Origin: CAIXSC01 sp046349915
Lineage (GTDB): Bacteria > Planctomycetota > Planctomycetia > Pirellulales > Pirellulaceae
Length of the DNA stretch: 64,000 bases
Direction of reading: 5' to 3'
Assembly: GCA_046349915.1 (NCBI GenBank)
Contig: JAXMBL010000007.1
Coordinates: forward strand, 124,001 to 188,000
A model generated the notes under the pieces. That model did not search any database and was not told where the DNA came from. It saw only the letters and a program-made list of their open reading frames with translations. Below, one piece after another: positions 46,357 through 56,493 of the stretch; positions within the stretch are counted from its first letter, which is position 1, and the number at the start of each line of letters is the position of its first letter. The position numbers and the translations under genes were made by a program.

Positions 46357-49300
46357 CTACCGAGTCGGCGTCGTCCCGCCGGAATCTCGAGGCACTTGTG
46401 GACGGAACAAGAACACGAACGGATATCGCTCGACCTGACCGCTAATGCCAACTCGAGCTTCAATCACCAACTGATACAGGTTGTCCAATTGAATGCGGAA
46501 TCGAGGACTCGTCAAACGCACCGTGGTTTGGTTGGCCGCTGGCGTCACCCCGCGCCACTCGCCTGGAATCGCCTCGCCCGGCTTGACCAACCGATACTCG
46601 GCGCGCGGCGCCGCGCCGCGCACTTCCAACGTCACGGTAAAGTCCTCGCCTTGCTGCTGTTGGCTCAAAATCTCCACGCCGCCGAACATGCCGCCGACCA
46701 CGGTCACGTTGACCGCCGTGGTGGCTCCGTTCCATTGTGCGACCAAGCGAGCGGCGCCTGGCGATTGAGCGACAAACGACGACGGGTCGGATTCCAACGG
46801 CCGCAGCACCTCTGAATTGTCGCTGCGCCATTCCGCTGGAACGTCTCGCACGGCGGCGTCGCCGCTGAAGCGAACCGTCGCTCGCGGCGCCCTGGTTGTG
46901 TCGCCTTGCCGCAGCGTCAAACGAGTGGGACTGGCCCACATCGCAGTCGGCGCCGTGTCCGAACTCGACACAATTTCGATCGCCACTCGATTACTGCGAG
47001 TCTCTCCGTGGACAGCCAATAGCTCGATGGAGCCGGCTTCGTTTGCTGAGATCCGAGGCGGTTCATGCACGACTCGCTCGCGATTGCGCACCGCGACCAG
47101 TACGGTCGATACGCCACGTTCTGTTCCCACCAGTCCCGTGATATCTTGCGCCGCGGTCTCTCCGATTGGGGTTCCCCAGACGCGATATCCCCTCGACTCG
47201 CCCACTCGCATCGGTTGCTCGTCCATCTCAATGCGTAGCGAAGCAAAGCGAGCGGCCGGAGGATCGATTCGCAAACGCATGGGGTTGGAAATCAAGCCGC
47301 CATGCCGTGCCTGCAAATGGACGATGCCCGGTTGAATAGCTGTCAGGAGCCCGCCGCTCGTCACCCGGGCTTGCGCCGGCCCTCCACTCCCCGCCAGTCC
47401 CGATATCGGCGTGACCAGCAATTCCGCCTCCTCCGTTACCGGGATTCCGCGAGTTCCTTGCACCAAATTGACGGCGAAACCGATCTGGGCGCCGACGGTC
47501 GTGTGTTCTGGACCACTCAAAATCAGTCGAGCACGCGACTCGCGCGCGGGATTCGATGCGTTCTCCACGACGGGCGATGCCAGGCTCTGCACATCGACCA
47601 ACACCGTCGTCTCTATTCCCTCATAGTTCATCTGCGACGACCGCGACCGTACTCGCACCGTCGCTCGACCTGCTTGTCGCGCCTGGACCACCGAACCGGT
47701 CACGGAGACCACTTCGGGGTTGCTCGATGTCATGTCCGCGTCGACGGGCAATGCGGCCTGCTCGCCAGGAAACACCAATTCCACTCGTTGAAATGGTCGA
47801 GTTTCACCGACAGTCAAAGACAGAGGGTTGGGCGACACTCGCAGCCGCGGCGTATTCTCCGCCGCAGCGACCTCCACGCGCAACGGCGGCGAAGTCGTCC
47901 ATTCTCCCCAGGTGGCTTGGACGTGGACAACGCCTGCCGATCTCGGGACAATCGCCGTCGATCCCGCGGCTAATTCCACCACGTCCGCGGGCGACTCAGA
48001 GGTCAACTGCAAGCGAGCGGCAAGGCTGACGTCTCGGCGTCGCCCCAGGTTGTCGACGGCGTACACCGTCAAGGGGCGAGCAATCTGATCGGGCGCACAA
48101 CGCAGTACGGATGTGGAAAACTCGACCCTTTCCGTCCGTGCCGCTGTTGGCGACGAACCAGAGTCCGGATTATCGGAATTGGTTGGGCTGGTCATCGGCG
48201 AGTTGGATCGCGAGTCGGGCGCTACGCGAACTCTCGCGGACGCTCGATGAATGCCCCAAGATACAGCCACTTCAGATGTGCCCGCTTCCCGCCCACGCAC
48301 TCGCAATCCTCCGGCTGCGTCCGCTACCGACGGATTGCCGATTGCCAACTGCACTCCGTCGCTAGCGCCCAATGGCCTACGAGCGCCTTGCTGCCAGACA
48401 TACACCAGGAAGCTGCCAGTCTGGCCGCGCGACACTTCCAGCAACGAGGGATGGATTTCCAGACGATCTGACTCGCCCGATGTGACGACCACCGTCGTTT
48501 GTCCCAGGGCGCGGTCGCCCCAGTGCGTCGACACTTGCGCCGAGCCGGGTTGTTGCGCAAAAAGCCGTCCTTGCGAATCTACCTGCACGATCGACTCGCC
48601 GCCGCTTGCTACCGCAAAGACCAAGTGGCGATGGCCGACCAAGGAGCGACGTATGCCCGCGCCCACCGCGGAAACTCGCAGAGCAGACGATTGTCCTGGG
48701 GCGAGCGTCACTGTGGAGGGTTCGACGATAAAATCTCGCAACTGATCGTCGACGACGGTGACGAGCGCCGTCGCGGGGGCGGCAACCCCCGGGACTCGTG
48801 CTTCCACCGTCGCCTCGCCCGCTGTTTCGCCGCGGACGGTGTTTCCCAAGAGAGAACCCAATGCTGGTTGACTGCTGACGAGCGTCGCCTGACCTGTGCG
48901 ATCGAGCGTCTCGCCATTTTCGAGCAATTCGAGCACGCGAATTTCTTGTGTTTGTCCAGGAGACAATGTGACTCGAGAAGGGTCGAGCATGATTCGCCGG
49001 CCGGCCGGTGATGCTGCGGGAGCGTCGGCGACCACCACGACTCGTATCTCGCCTCGCGCTGCGCCGGCGCTGACCGCCAGACTGGCCGTGCCAGCAGCAT
49101 TCCCTCGCAACTCGCCGCGTTCAGGATCGTAACTCACAATCCCGTCGTCGCTCGACGCTAACCGCGCGGCATTCAGCAGATCCAGGCCATCACGAGTAAT
49201 CTGAACGGTCTGATCTAGTCTTCGCGTCTCTGAAACGCGCAGTGTGATGGTGGCAGGTGAAATCGAGAGGCGTGTTTGTGAGGAGAGCGGCGGCGTGGAG

Positions 49301-52300
49301 GCGACCGTGACTTCCGCGGCGTCGCTCACGATGTCGCCAATTTGCGCGGTGACGCCCGCGGTTCCGAGCCCTACGGCCGTGACCGTGGAGCCATTCATCA
49401 CAACCACCGATTCGGCCCCTTCTCGACGCAGGGATTGCCAACGTAATTCTGGGTGGTCGTCCAAATCGCCGGCGAACTGATCGCCCACATAGCCGCTCGC
49501 GTGGAGGCGAGCTGATTCGCCGACCGCGAGCGTTGCTCGAAGTGGAGTCAATTCTATACGCGTCAGAGCCAATTGTTCGGCGACGGAGACTGTGAGTCGA
49601 TTGCCCGAGACCTGATCGCGATAGCGAGCACGCAGGGTCGCGTCGCCTGGTTGCAAGCCAACGATGCTTGTCCCTTCAATTGCGACGGTCGTTCCACTGG
49701 ATTCCAGTTTAAGAGATGCATCTTCCGAAACGTCACGCTCGGGCGTCCCCTCCCAGGCGGCAAGAATCTGGATTCGCGAATAGCGAATACCGCGGGCCAG
49801 CGAGATTGTTTCTCCTTGATCCGAGGTCACTCGCACCGATGTCGGTGGTCCGGAGGGAAGCGAGTCTGCCAGCGAAGGCGACGGCGACGCGGATTGGTCC
49901 GCGTTTACCAGATCGGTCATTACCAACAACGATCGTCCGCCGGCTTCCACTCGCAATGGCTGGCGATGCGGCGCTCGTAGCGCGGTGAGCACCGGAGGAT
50001 TCCAACGCACAAACTCGTTCGAGAAGGCCGCTGGCCAATTCACCTGCTCCGCGGGCGCCTGCAAATTGCCTTCCGGCGTGCGAATCATGACGATCATTCG
50101 CTGCGATCCACCGACGGCGATTCGGTCGCCAGGCGGATCGCGTTCGACGAATAAATCTGTCGAGGGATCGGCCAAGTCGGGCAAGGGAGTCGACGCTTCA
50201 TTGATCACGACCGTCATTGTCGCGCGTGCTCGACCAAATCGAGCCGTCAATTGCGCGGGGCCGGAACTGCCCACGGGGGCGGTCAACCGTGGTGGAAGAT
50301 CGCCTTGAGGTGGAGTCCATTCCAAACCTTCGGGCACGGTCCACGTGACGTCGCCCGGCCGGACCACTCGCCATTGCTCGTCCACCAACTGCTCAACTTG
50401 TAACACGGCCGATTCCCGCACTCGCAAGGCGACTTCGCTGGGAACAATCCGCAACGACTCGTTGACGTTTGCCGTCTCCGGCGCCGGCATTTCGCTATTG
50501 GCTTGACTCGAAGTGGCGTCCGAGGCGTCTGCGGAGGATGTCGACGAAGCGGCAGGAGCAGCATTCGTAGCTTCCGCGAGGAGATTGGCGAGTTCTTCGT
50601 TGGCGACCACTTCGATTGTCGCGTTCGCGGAGGCGTTCGCCAATCGCGCGGTCAGCGTGACCGGTGGTCCTGGGCGAACCGCGGAAATCGTGGGCGGGTT
50701 CCACGTCACATTCTGCGCCGCCGACAACGCCCAAGTTACGCCCGCGCGGTCCGTGCAATCGATGTCTTCATGACCTGGGGAGCGAAAGACGAGTCGGACG
50801 GGGTGTTGAGTTGCGACGGGAATTCGCAACATAGCTGGCTCGAAGGTCAGCGTGCCTTCGGTCAGGCGAACAATGCGCACGGTCCGCGAAACCGATTCGC
50901 CAGCGGGGTTGACGCCGGTCACCGCGACTTCGCCGACACCGCGGGCTCGATACTCGCCCGTGGTTTCGTTCACTTCCAACAGCGCAGGGTCCGAGCTACT
51001 GAAGCGAGTTGCCTGCGCGTCAATTTCAACCGGGCCCTGCTCACTAGCCGCGAGCAGACTCCATTGGCCGGTTTCATCCAAGAAAACGACGTCGAGCATT
51101 GGCGCCAGTTGCAAACTAAGCTGAGGATCGCGATCAACCGTCTTGACCTGAACTGTATTCGATGATTGTCCCGCAAGGCGAGCTTCGAGTTGAATGGTGG
51201 CGCCGGGGCGCAGAGCTGAGAGGGCGCCGGGGGTCCAACGCACGGTCTCTTCTGTCGCCCCTTCGAGCCGCCATTCCACATCGGAGGCCGCTACCTCGAC
51301 TCGTTCACCCGCGGAGCTCGCTGCCCAAACCTGCAACGGCAATACTTGACCAACAGGCAATGTCAACTCGCCCTGGGGAGTAAGTTCGAGAGCTAGTGGC
51401 AGGGCGACGACAGAAACTTCCGCCGTTGCTTCCAAGTTTTCCCAGCGAGCGGTAAGAGCGCTGGGGACGGGCGTTTCACGCAGCCCGCGAAGCTCGAGTT
51501 TCTCCGCGTCAAACTCAACGCTGTCCACATCCGGGAGCTGCGGCCACTCCAACAACTCGGGCGCGACGCGAACCGATCTCGCGGGGTCCTGCGAGGTCTG
51601 AGCAAAGACCTGTACGGACGTTCGTCCCAGTAACGGCACCGCGTACCTCGACGGATTAAACGATAACTGGCTGAAATCCTGGCGAACCACCGCGACTTGA
51701 ACGGCGGCGGTCTGACCTCCGCTAACGAAGGCGATTTGCGCGACGCCGGGAGCGAGTCCGACAACGCGGTTCTTTTCACGGACGGAGGCGATCATGGGTT
51801 GGTCGCTTTCAACGCTAAGCTCGCTCGTGGCGCCGTCGATCGTCAATTCCACCTCCTCGCCCACCGCTATTTCCAACGAAGCGGGGGAGACGGCGAAGGA
51901 CGTTGCGTGAGCGGCCGCGACAATCTGAATCTCGCGCTCGGCTCGCAACTCGCGGAAAACCGCCGCGAGACGCACTCGGCCCACGGACCGAGCCGTAAAG
52001 GTTCCATTCTCCAACTCCATTTTCCCTGGTGGAGAGACGTTCCACTGCAATTCGGTCGAGCCGCCGACGTTGCGTCGCTGTCCACTTGCCGTCGCTACAT
52101 AAAGGCGAGGATTCAGTGTTCCACCCACCTCCAACGTCTCGGGCAGCGAGTCAAAATCAAGCGAGACGTAGCGTTCATCCAAGACATCCACGGGGCTCCG
52201 TGCTTCCCAACGCTTTGAGTCGGTCCCCGCCTGATAGGTCGCGATCACCTCGCCGCTGCCGCGGCGCTTACCCTGCACGCCTCCATAGTAAACGTAGATC

Positions 52301-53493
52301 GCTTCGGGTTGAGTCGAACTCCACTCGGCCGAAGACGACAAATCGATCTCTCGATCGTCCGCGTAGCGAGCAAGCAAGCGGAAATGATCCGTGGTGCCGA
52401 CGCCGACTTCCAGTCGTTCCGGAACCAACTTGATGGAAATTGGTTCCTCAGGCGGCGTCACTGCGAGCATTTGTTGAGCTTTCAGATCGCCCAAATCAAA
52501 ACGGATCTTCGTGCGTCCCGCGCCAACTGCTTCCACGGTACTCGAGTCCCTGGCGATACGGGCCACTCGCAGATCATCCACGGCGATCCGGACCCAGGGG
52601 GTCACATCGGTTCGCTTTTCGCCTTCAACTCTCTCTACGCGAAATGCCTGACGGCCGCCTCGCGGCAATGTCAGATCTTCCGAGGGGGTAATCTCAAGTC
52701 GTGCGACGGTATTCGAGACGGGCGTTTCCGCGCTGGCCGTGGTCGAATTGGTCCCCGCAGGATCTGCGGCGTTTCGACCAAATTGCCACCACCCGCCCAC
52801 GCCAGCGAGCAGCAATAAGCTCGCAGCCGCCACGGCCCACAACCAGCTACGTCGTCGAGGCACGCCGGCCGTGACGACTTCCGAACTATGAGTCGGCGCT
52901 AGCGAGCAGGGTTCGCCAGCCAATCCCAGGAGGCGGCAGCGTGGACAAACCTGAGGTCCAGGAACGTGGTCGCGTGCCGACCGATGGTATCCCCAGCACC
53001 AAACCACTCGTCGATTCTGGTCGCGGAAGAAGTAGAAACCGGCCGTCTCGGGCTGCTGAATGATCGCATCGAAATGTTGGAGCAGGCCATTTTTTAGCGT
53101 TAACAGGCTGGCGTCGCGTTCTTGAACTGCCTGCAAGTCCACCCGCAACTTATCTAGTTGACGGCGGTATTCTCCGGAACGGACTTCGTCGGGCGAGAGC
53201 GGGGTCAGTCGACCGGACATGTCGAATTTGTTGGGATCTCGCGAGACGCGGACCGCGAAGCTAATCACTCGCTGGCCGCTAATAATCTCGCGCTCCGGGT
53301 CCGCCGCACGCGCGCCGATCCAGCGTTTCAAAATCTCGTAATTGCTAGAATTGTCTTCATTTACCAAAAGTGCGCCGCTATCGCGGTGAGTGAGTGAGTC
53401 ACGAAACTGGCCGCCGCTGACTGAAACACGCAGCGCAACGGGCCGATGCTTCTGGACGATTGATTTCAATGATGCAGAACGCTGTTCCGACAT
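46357..53493 (-). CDS. Giant single-pass protein with about twenty Ig-like (BIG2-type) repeats
   Basis: The first gene of the ten-gene unit, 2378 residues. An N-terminal region of about 210 residues is predicted cytoplasmic and ends in a zinc-knuckle-like CPRCRLLGLAGEPC. One TM helix (LWAVAAASLLLLAGVGGWWQF) follows. The remaining 2100 residues are about twenty bacterial Ig-like repeats of 85-105 residues, each opening with the pattern L-x-I/V-x-P-x-x-x-x-L-x-x-G and closing with an alternating Val strand; Ser/Pro linkers break the series. The ATG at 53493 has GGGGGGAG upstream; the frame runs on to 53637 without a better site. The topology suggests an inner-membrane anchor projecting a long periplasmic or surface arm. 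It probably links the cytoplasmic NTPases to the envelope. Confidence 0.85.
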   Translation of the reverse strand: MSEQRSASLKSIVQKHRPVALRVSVSGGQFRDSLTHRDSGALLVNEDNSSNYEILKRWIGARAADPEREIISGQRVISFAVRVSRDPNKFDMSGRLTPLSPDEVRSGEYRRQLDKLRVDLQAVQERDASLLTLKNGLLQHFDAIIQQPETAGFYFFRDQNRRVVWCWGYHRSARDHVPGPQVCPRCRLLGLAGEPCSLAPTHSSEVVTAGVPRRRSWLWAVAAASLLLLAGVGGWWQFGRNAADPAGTNSTTASAETPVSNTVARLEITPSEDLTLPRGGRQAFRVERVEGEKRTDVTPWVRIAVDDLRVARIARDSSTVEAVGAGRTKIRFDLGDLKAQQMLAVTPPEEPISIKLVPERLEVGVGTTDHFRLLARYADDREIDLSSSAEWSSTQPEAIYVYYGGVQGKRRGSGEVIATYQAGTDSKRWEARSPVDVLDERYVSLDFDSLPETLEVGGTLNPRLYVATASGQRRNVGGSTELQWNVSPPGKMELENGTFTARSVGRVRLAAVFRELRAEREIQIVAAAHATSFAVSPASLEIAVGEEVELTIDGATSELSVESDQPMIASVREKNRVVGLAPGVAQIAFVSGGQTAAVQVAVVRQDFSQLSFNPSRYAVPLLGRTSVQVFAQTSQDPARSVRVAPELLEWPQLPDVDSVEFDAEKLELRGLRETPVPSALTARWENLEATAEVSVVALPLALELTPQGELTLPVGQVLPLQVWAASSAGERVEVAASDVEWRLEGATEETVRWTPGALSALRPGATIQLEARLAGQSSNTVQVKTVDRDPQLSLQLAPMLDVVFLDETGQWSLLAASEQGPVEIDAQATRFSSSDPALLEVNETTGEYRARGVGEVAVTGVNPAGESVSRTVRIVRLTEGTLTFEPAMLRIPVATQHPVRLVFRSPGHEDIDCTDRAGVTWALSAAQNVTWNPPTISAVRPGPPVTLTARLANASANATIEVVANEELANLLAEATNAAPAASSTSSADASDATSSQANSEMPAPETANVNESLRIVPSEVALRVRESAVLQVEQLVDEQWRVVRPGDVTWTVPEGLEWTPPQGDLPPRLTAPVGSSGPAQLTARFGRARATMTVVINEASTPLPDLADPSTDLFVERDPPGDRIAVGGSQRMIVMIRTPEGNLQAPAEQVNWPAAFSNEFVRWNPPVLTALRAPHRQPLRVEAGGRSLLVMTDLVNADQSASPSPSLADSLPSGPPTSVRVTSDQGETISLARGIRYSRIQILAAWEGTPERDVSEDASLKLESSGTTVAIEGTSIVGLQPGDATLRARYRDQVSGNRLTVSVAEQLALTRIELTPLRATLAVGESARLHASGYVGDQFAGDLDDHPELRWQSLRREGAESVVVMNGSTVTAVGLGTAGVTAQIGDIVSDAAEVTVASTPPLSSQTRLSISPATITLRVSETRRLDQTVQITRDGLDLLNAARLASSDDGIVSYDPERGELRGNAAGTASLAVSAGAARGEIRVVVVADAPAASPAGRRIMLDPSRVTLSPGQTQEIRVLELLENGETLDRTGQATLVSSQPALGSLLGNTVRGETAGEATVEARVPGVAAPATALVTVVDDQLRDFIVEPSTVTLAPGQSSALRVSAVGAGIRRSLVGHRHLVFAVASGGESIVQVDSQGRLFAQQPGSAQVSTHWGDRALGQTTVVVTSGESDRLEIHPSLLEVSRGQTGSFLVYVWQQGARRPLGASDGVQLAIGNPSVADAAGGLRVRGREAGTSEVAVSWGIHRASARVRVAPDSRSNSPMTSPTNSDNPDSGSSPTAARTERVEFSTSVLRCAPDQIARPLTVYAVDNLGRRRDVSLAARLQLTSESPADVVELAAGSTAIVPRSAGVVHVQATWGEWTTSPPLRVEVAAAENTPRLRVSPNPLSLTVGETRPFQRVELVFPGEQAALPVDADMTSSNPEVVSVTGSVVQARQAGRATVRVRSRSSQMNYEGIETTVLVDVQSLASPVVENASNPARESRARLILSGPEHTTVGAQIGFAVNLVQGTRGIPVTEEAELLVTPISGLAGSGGPAQARVTSGGLLTAIQPGIVHLQARHGGLISNPMRLRIDPPAARFASLRIEMDEQPMRVGESRGYRVWGTPIGETAAQDITGLVGTERGVSTVLVAVRNRERVVHEPPRISANEAGSIELLAVHGETRSNRVAIEIVSSSDTAPTAMWASPTRLTLRQGDTTRAPRATVRFSGDAAVRDVPAEWRSDNSEVLRPLESDPSSFVAQSPGAARLVAQWNGATTAVNVTVVGGMFGGVEILSQQQQGEDFTVTLEVRGAAPRAEYRLVKPGEAIPGEWRGVTPAANQTTVRLTSPRFRIQLDNLYQLVIEARVGISGQVERYPFVFLFRPQVPRDSGGTTPTR

Positions 53494-53707
53494 GTACGCT
53501 CCCCCCGAATCTAGGATGCAGGCCCTATTGAAACAGACTGCCAGTCCGGGCACAAGGTTTCGCTGCATGGGAGGCGACGCGACGTCAGTCCGACGCTTGC
53601 GAAACGTGGTGCAATGCGTGATACTGCGCGACCGCACGCAAGCTCTTCAGCCGTTGGTGGGATGACGATTCGTCCTTCCGCAATTTGGACTTGGGAGAAC
53701 ATAAAAC
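53494..53707. promoter_or_regulatory. Divergent promoter region for the ten-gene operon and ctpA
   Basis: About 214 bases separate the minus-strand Ig-repeat gene from ctpA. On the minus strand a weak sigma70-like pair, TTGTGC and TTCAAT with 17-base spacing, lies about 40-80 bases before the Ig-repeat ATG. It is a low-confidence candidate for the operon promoter. Confidence 0.3.
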
Positions 53708-55246
53708 ATGGGACGTGTTGGCATCGTACAAGTGATTTTCCGCCTGTGCTTGGCGGTTAGTGCGCTTTCATTCGTAGTTGGTGCTCGCGAGGTCGTAGGT
53801 CAAGAGGCCAAGGAGCAAAACGCGAAAGAGCGTGATGCGAAAGAGCAAGCTCCCACGCAGCAAGTCGAGAAGGGCCAAGAAGCGAAGGACCCGATGGCGG
53901 CCGAGGCGGCTCGACGCGAGGAACGAGAATTACTGAAGCTCTTTATCGACACCTTGGATCAGGTCGAGCGGAACTACGTCAAGGATGTCAGTCGTCGCGA
54001 ACTGTACGAGGCCGCGATCCGCGGCATGATGTCCAAGCTGGATCAGCACTCGAATTACATCTCCCCGGACGACGTGGAGAGTTTCAAGGGGTCGGTGGAG
54101 AGCGAGTTTGGCGGGATCGGAATTCAGGTCAGCATCGAAGGGGGACGACTCGTCGTCATCAGTCCGCTCGTGGGCACTCCCGCCTATCGCGCGGGCATCC
54201 AGGCGGGCGATTGGATCAGTTCGATCGACGACAAGACGACTCGCGAGATCACGCTGGATGAAGCGGTCAAACGCATGAAGGGGAAGATCGGCACGACCGT
54301 CAAGCTGACCGTCGTCCACGCTCGGGACGGCAAGTCCGAGACGCTCACGTTGGCTCGCGAGGTGGTGCGAGTGGAAACGGTGTTGGGCGATCGTCGCAAC
54401 GCCGACGATTCCTGGGACTATATGCTCGACCCCGAACGCTTGATTGGCTACATCCGCATCACCTCATTCGGTCGGCACACGACCAATGAGATGCGCAAAG
54501 CCATGAAATCGCTGGCCGATCGCAAGTTGCGCGGGTTGGTGCTCGACCTGCGCTTCAATCCCGGCGGATTGCTCTCGTCGGCGGTCGAGATCAGTGACTT
54601 GTTTGTCGCCGAGGGGCGCATCGTCAGCACGGCGGGACGGAACATTGATGAACAAGTCGTCTATGCCAAGGAAGAGGGAACATACACCGGCTTCCCCATC
54701 GTCGTGTTGGTGAATCGTTTTAGCGCCAGCGCCAGCGAGATTGTCTCGGCGTGCCTCCAGGACCACAGTCGCGCGATCGTGATTGGCGAGCGGACTTGGG
54801 GGAAGGGAAGCGTCCAGAACATCATCGAGTTGGAAGGGGGACGCAGCGCCTTGAAACTCACCACGGCTGGCTACCAACGTCCCAACGGTCGCAACATCAA
54901 TCGGTTCGAAGGGGCGACGGAAGAAGACGAATGGGGAGTGAAGCCGAACTCTGGATTCGAAGTCAAGCTGACCGATGACGAAATGCGGCAGATGTTGGAC
55001 GATCGTCGTGATCGAGACATCGTGAAGAAGCGTGAGGGCGAAATCTCGGTGGCGGACGCAATCCGTTCGGATCGTCAACTTGCCAAGGCGCTGGAGACGA
55101 TCTCCTCGAAGCTCATGGACGCGAAGAAGGATAGGCCCGAGGACGCGACCAAGGCGACTTCGGCCACCGATGGCAAGAGTGACAAGTCGAAAGAAACAAC
55201 GTCCCAGAAGCCAACGGCCGACGCCGATGCGGCGGGAAAACCCTGA
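53708..55246 (+). CDS. ctpA: S41 family C-terminal processing peptidase
   Basis: A 512-residue exported serine protease. Signal peptide (VIFRLCLAVSALSFVVGA), a short charged repeat region with AKEQ/AKER units (to about 60), a helical N-terminal domain (LFIDTLDQVERNYV), a PDZ domain (about 140-225, GIGIQVSIEGGRLVVISPLVG), and the S41 catalytic core. The nucleophile Ser lies in RFSASASEIVSA and the general base Lys in GERTWGKGSVQ. A Lys/Asp/Ala-rich tail ends the protein. It is expected to trim C-termini of periplasmic proteins. GGGAG precedes the ATG. tsaD begins two bases after its stop. Confidence 0.94.
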   Translation: MGRVGIVQVIFRLCLAVSALSFVVGAREVVGQEAKEQNAKERDAKEQAPTQQVEKGQEAKDPMAAEAARREERELLKLFIDTLDQVERNYVKDVSRRELYEAAIRGMMSKLDQHSNYISPDDVESFKGSVESEFGGIGIQVSIEGGRLVVISPLVGTPAYRAGIQAGDWISSIDDKTTREITLDEAVKRMKGKIGTTVKLTVVHARDGKSETLTLAREVVRVETVLGDRRNADDSWDYMLDPERLIGYIRITSFGRHTTNEMRKAMKSLADRKLRGLVLDLRFNPGGLLSSAVEISDLFVAEGRIVSTAGRNIDEQVVYAKEEGTYTGFPIVVLVNRFSASASEIVSACLQDHSRAIVIGERTWGKGSVQNIIELEGGRSALKLTTAGYQRPNGRNINRFEGATEEDEWGVKPNSGFEVKLTDDEMRQMLDDRRDRDIVKKREGEISVADAIRSDRQLAKALETISSKLMDAKKDRPEDATKATSATDGKSDKSKETTSQKPTADADAAGKP

Positions 55247-55248
55247 CC

Positions 55249-56277
55249 GTGAGACGTTTGCTGACTCTGGAATCGACGTGTGACGAGACGGCCGCGGCGA
55301 TCGTGACGGATGACCTGCGAGTCTTGGGATCTGTCGTCGCTTCGCAAACGGACTTGCATGAGCGATTCCAGGGAGTCGTGCCCGAGATTGCGGCCCGCGC
55401 TCATGTCGAACGCATCGTGCCGGTGATCGACGAAGCCTTGCGGCAAGCTGGCGTGGCCTTGAACGAGATCGATGCGATCGCGGTCGCCCACACGCCAGGA
55501 CTCGCCGGTTCGTTGCTAGTCGGAGTCGTCGCCGCCAAGACGCTTAGTCTTGCGCTCGGCAAACCTCTGGTCGGCATCAATCATCTGCACGCTCACATTT
55601 ATGCCTGTCGCATGGCGGCGGGCTACGACGTGTTTCCCTGCGTTGGTTTGATTGTCAGCGGCGGTCATACCAGTCTGTATCGCTGCCGTGACGCGTTGCA
55701 GTTTGATCTCTTGGGCGGCACGATCGACGACGCGGCGGGCGAGGCATTCGACAAAGTCGCCAGCATGTTGGGACTCGGTTTTCCCGGTGGACCCGCCGTC
55801 GCTCGAGCGGCGACATTGGGTGATCCGGCGGCCTACCGCTTCCCGCGATCGTTCCTGCACGAGCCTGAACGCTTGGAGTTCAGTTTCAGCGGACTGAAGA
55901 CGGCCGTTCGCTACGCGATTGCCGGGCCTGGCCGTCCCGATTTCGAACGACTAGAACTCGACGAACCCACGGTGGCGAATCTTGCTGCCAGCTTTCAGCA
56001 AGCCGTGGTCGACTGCTTGGTTGCAAAGTCGCTCGCCGCAATCGAACGAACGGGCTTAACGCGATTATGCGTGGGCGGCGGGGTCGCGGCGAACCGTTTA
56101 CTTCGCGAGTCGCTGGCGAGCGCTTTGTCTCGGCGCGGCTGCGAACTCGTTATCGCTCCGCCAGATCTCTGCACCGACAACGCCGTCATGGGCGCGTTGG
56201 CGTTCGAGCGACTGAACGCCGGCCAATGCGACGCACTCGACCTCGACGTTCAACCTGGTCTGGTGCGCCCGCGGTGA
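55249..56277 (+). CDS. tsaD: tRNA N6-adenosine threonylcarbamoyltransferase
   Basis: A 342-residue enzyme that transfers the threonylcarbamoyl group to A37 of ANN-decoding tRNAs. Family signatures: LTLESTCDETAAAIV, VPEIAARAHVERI with the metal His residues continued in NHLHAHIYA, GLIVSGGHTSLY, GGTIDDAAGEAFDKVA and VGGGVAANRLLR. Length is normal. The start is a GTG two bases after the ctpA stop, so translation is probably coupled. TsaB, TsaC and TsaE are not in the window. Confidence 0.96.
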   Translation: MRRLLTLESTCDETAAAIVTDDLRVLGSVVASQTDLHERFQGVVPEIAARAHVERIVPVIDEALRQAGVALNEIDAIAVAHTPGLAGSLLVGVVAAKTLSLALGKPLVGINHLHAHIYACRMAAGYDVFPCVGLIVSGGHTSLYRCRDALQFDLLGGTIDDAAGEAFDKVASMLGLGFPGGPAVARAATLGDPAAYRFPRSFLHEPERLEFSFSGLKTAVRYAIAGPGRPDFERLELDEPTVANLAASFQQAVVDCLVAKSLAAIERTGLTRLCVGGGVAANRLLRESLASALSRRGCELVIAPPDLCTDNAVMGALAFERLNAGQCDALDLDVQPGLVRPR

Positions 56278-56326
56278 TTGATTTTCAGTCGATGGATTTT
56301 CCTGTCTGACGACTGAGGTTTCGGCT

Positions 56327-56361
56327 GTCATTGGTCATTGGTCATTAGTCATTAGTCATTA
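56327..56361 (+). repeat. Heptamer array C
   Basis: Five 7-bp units, GTCATTG twice and GTCATTA three times, followed by degenerate copies. It is the same repeat family as the arrays at 26126-26487, here 50 bases after tsaD. Confidence 0.85.
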
Positions 56362-56493
56362 GTTGTGGTGTCATTGGACGCTTCATCGTGGGTGCTATGG
56401 TGAGTTTTGGCCCGTTTTCAGCGTTTCAGAGAACGAGCCGCGGCGATAGGAGCTCTCTTGTAATAACGACTTGAAGAGGTCAGGTGTTGTTCT

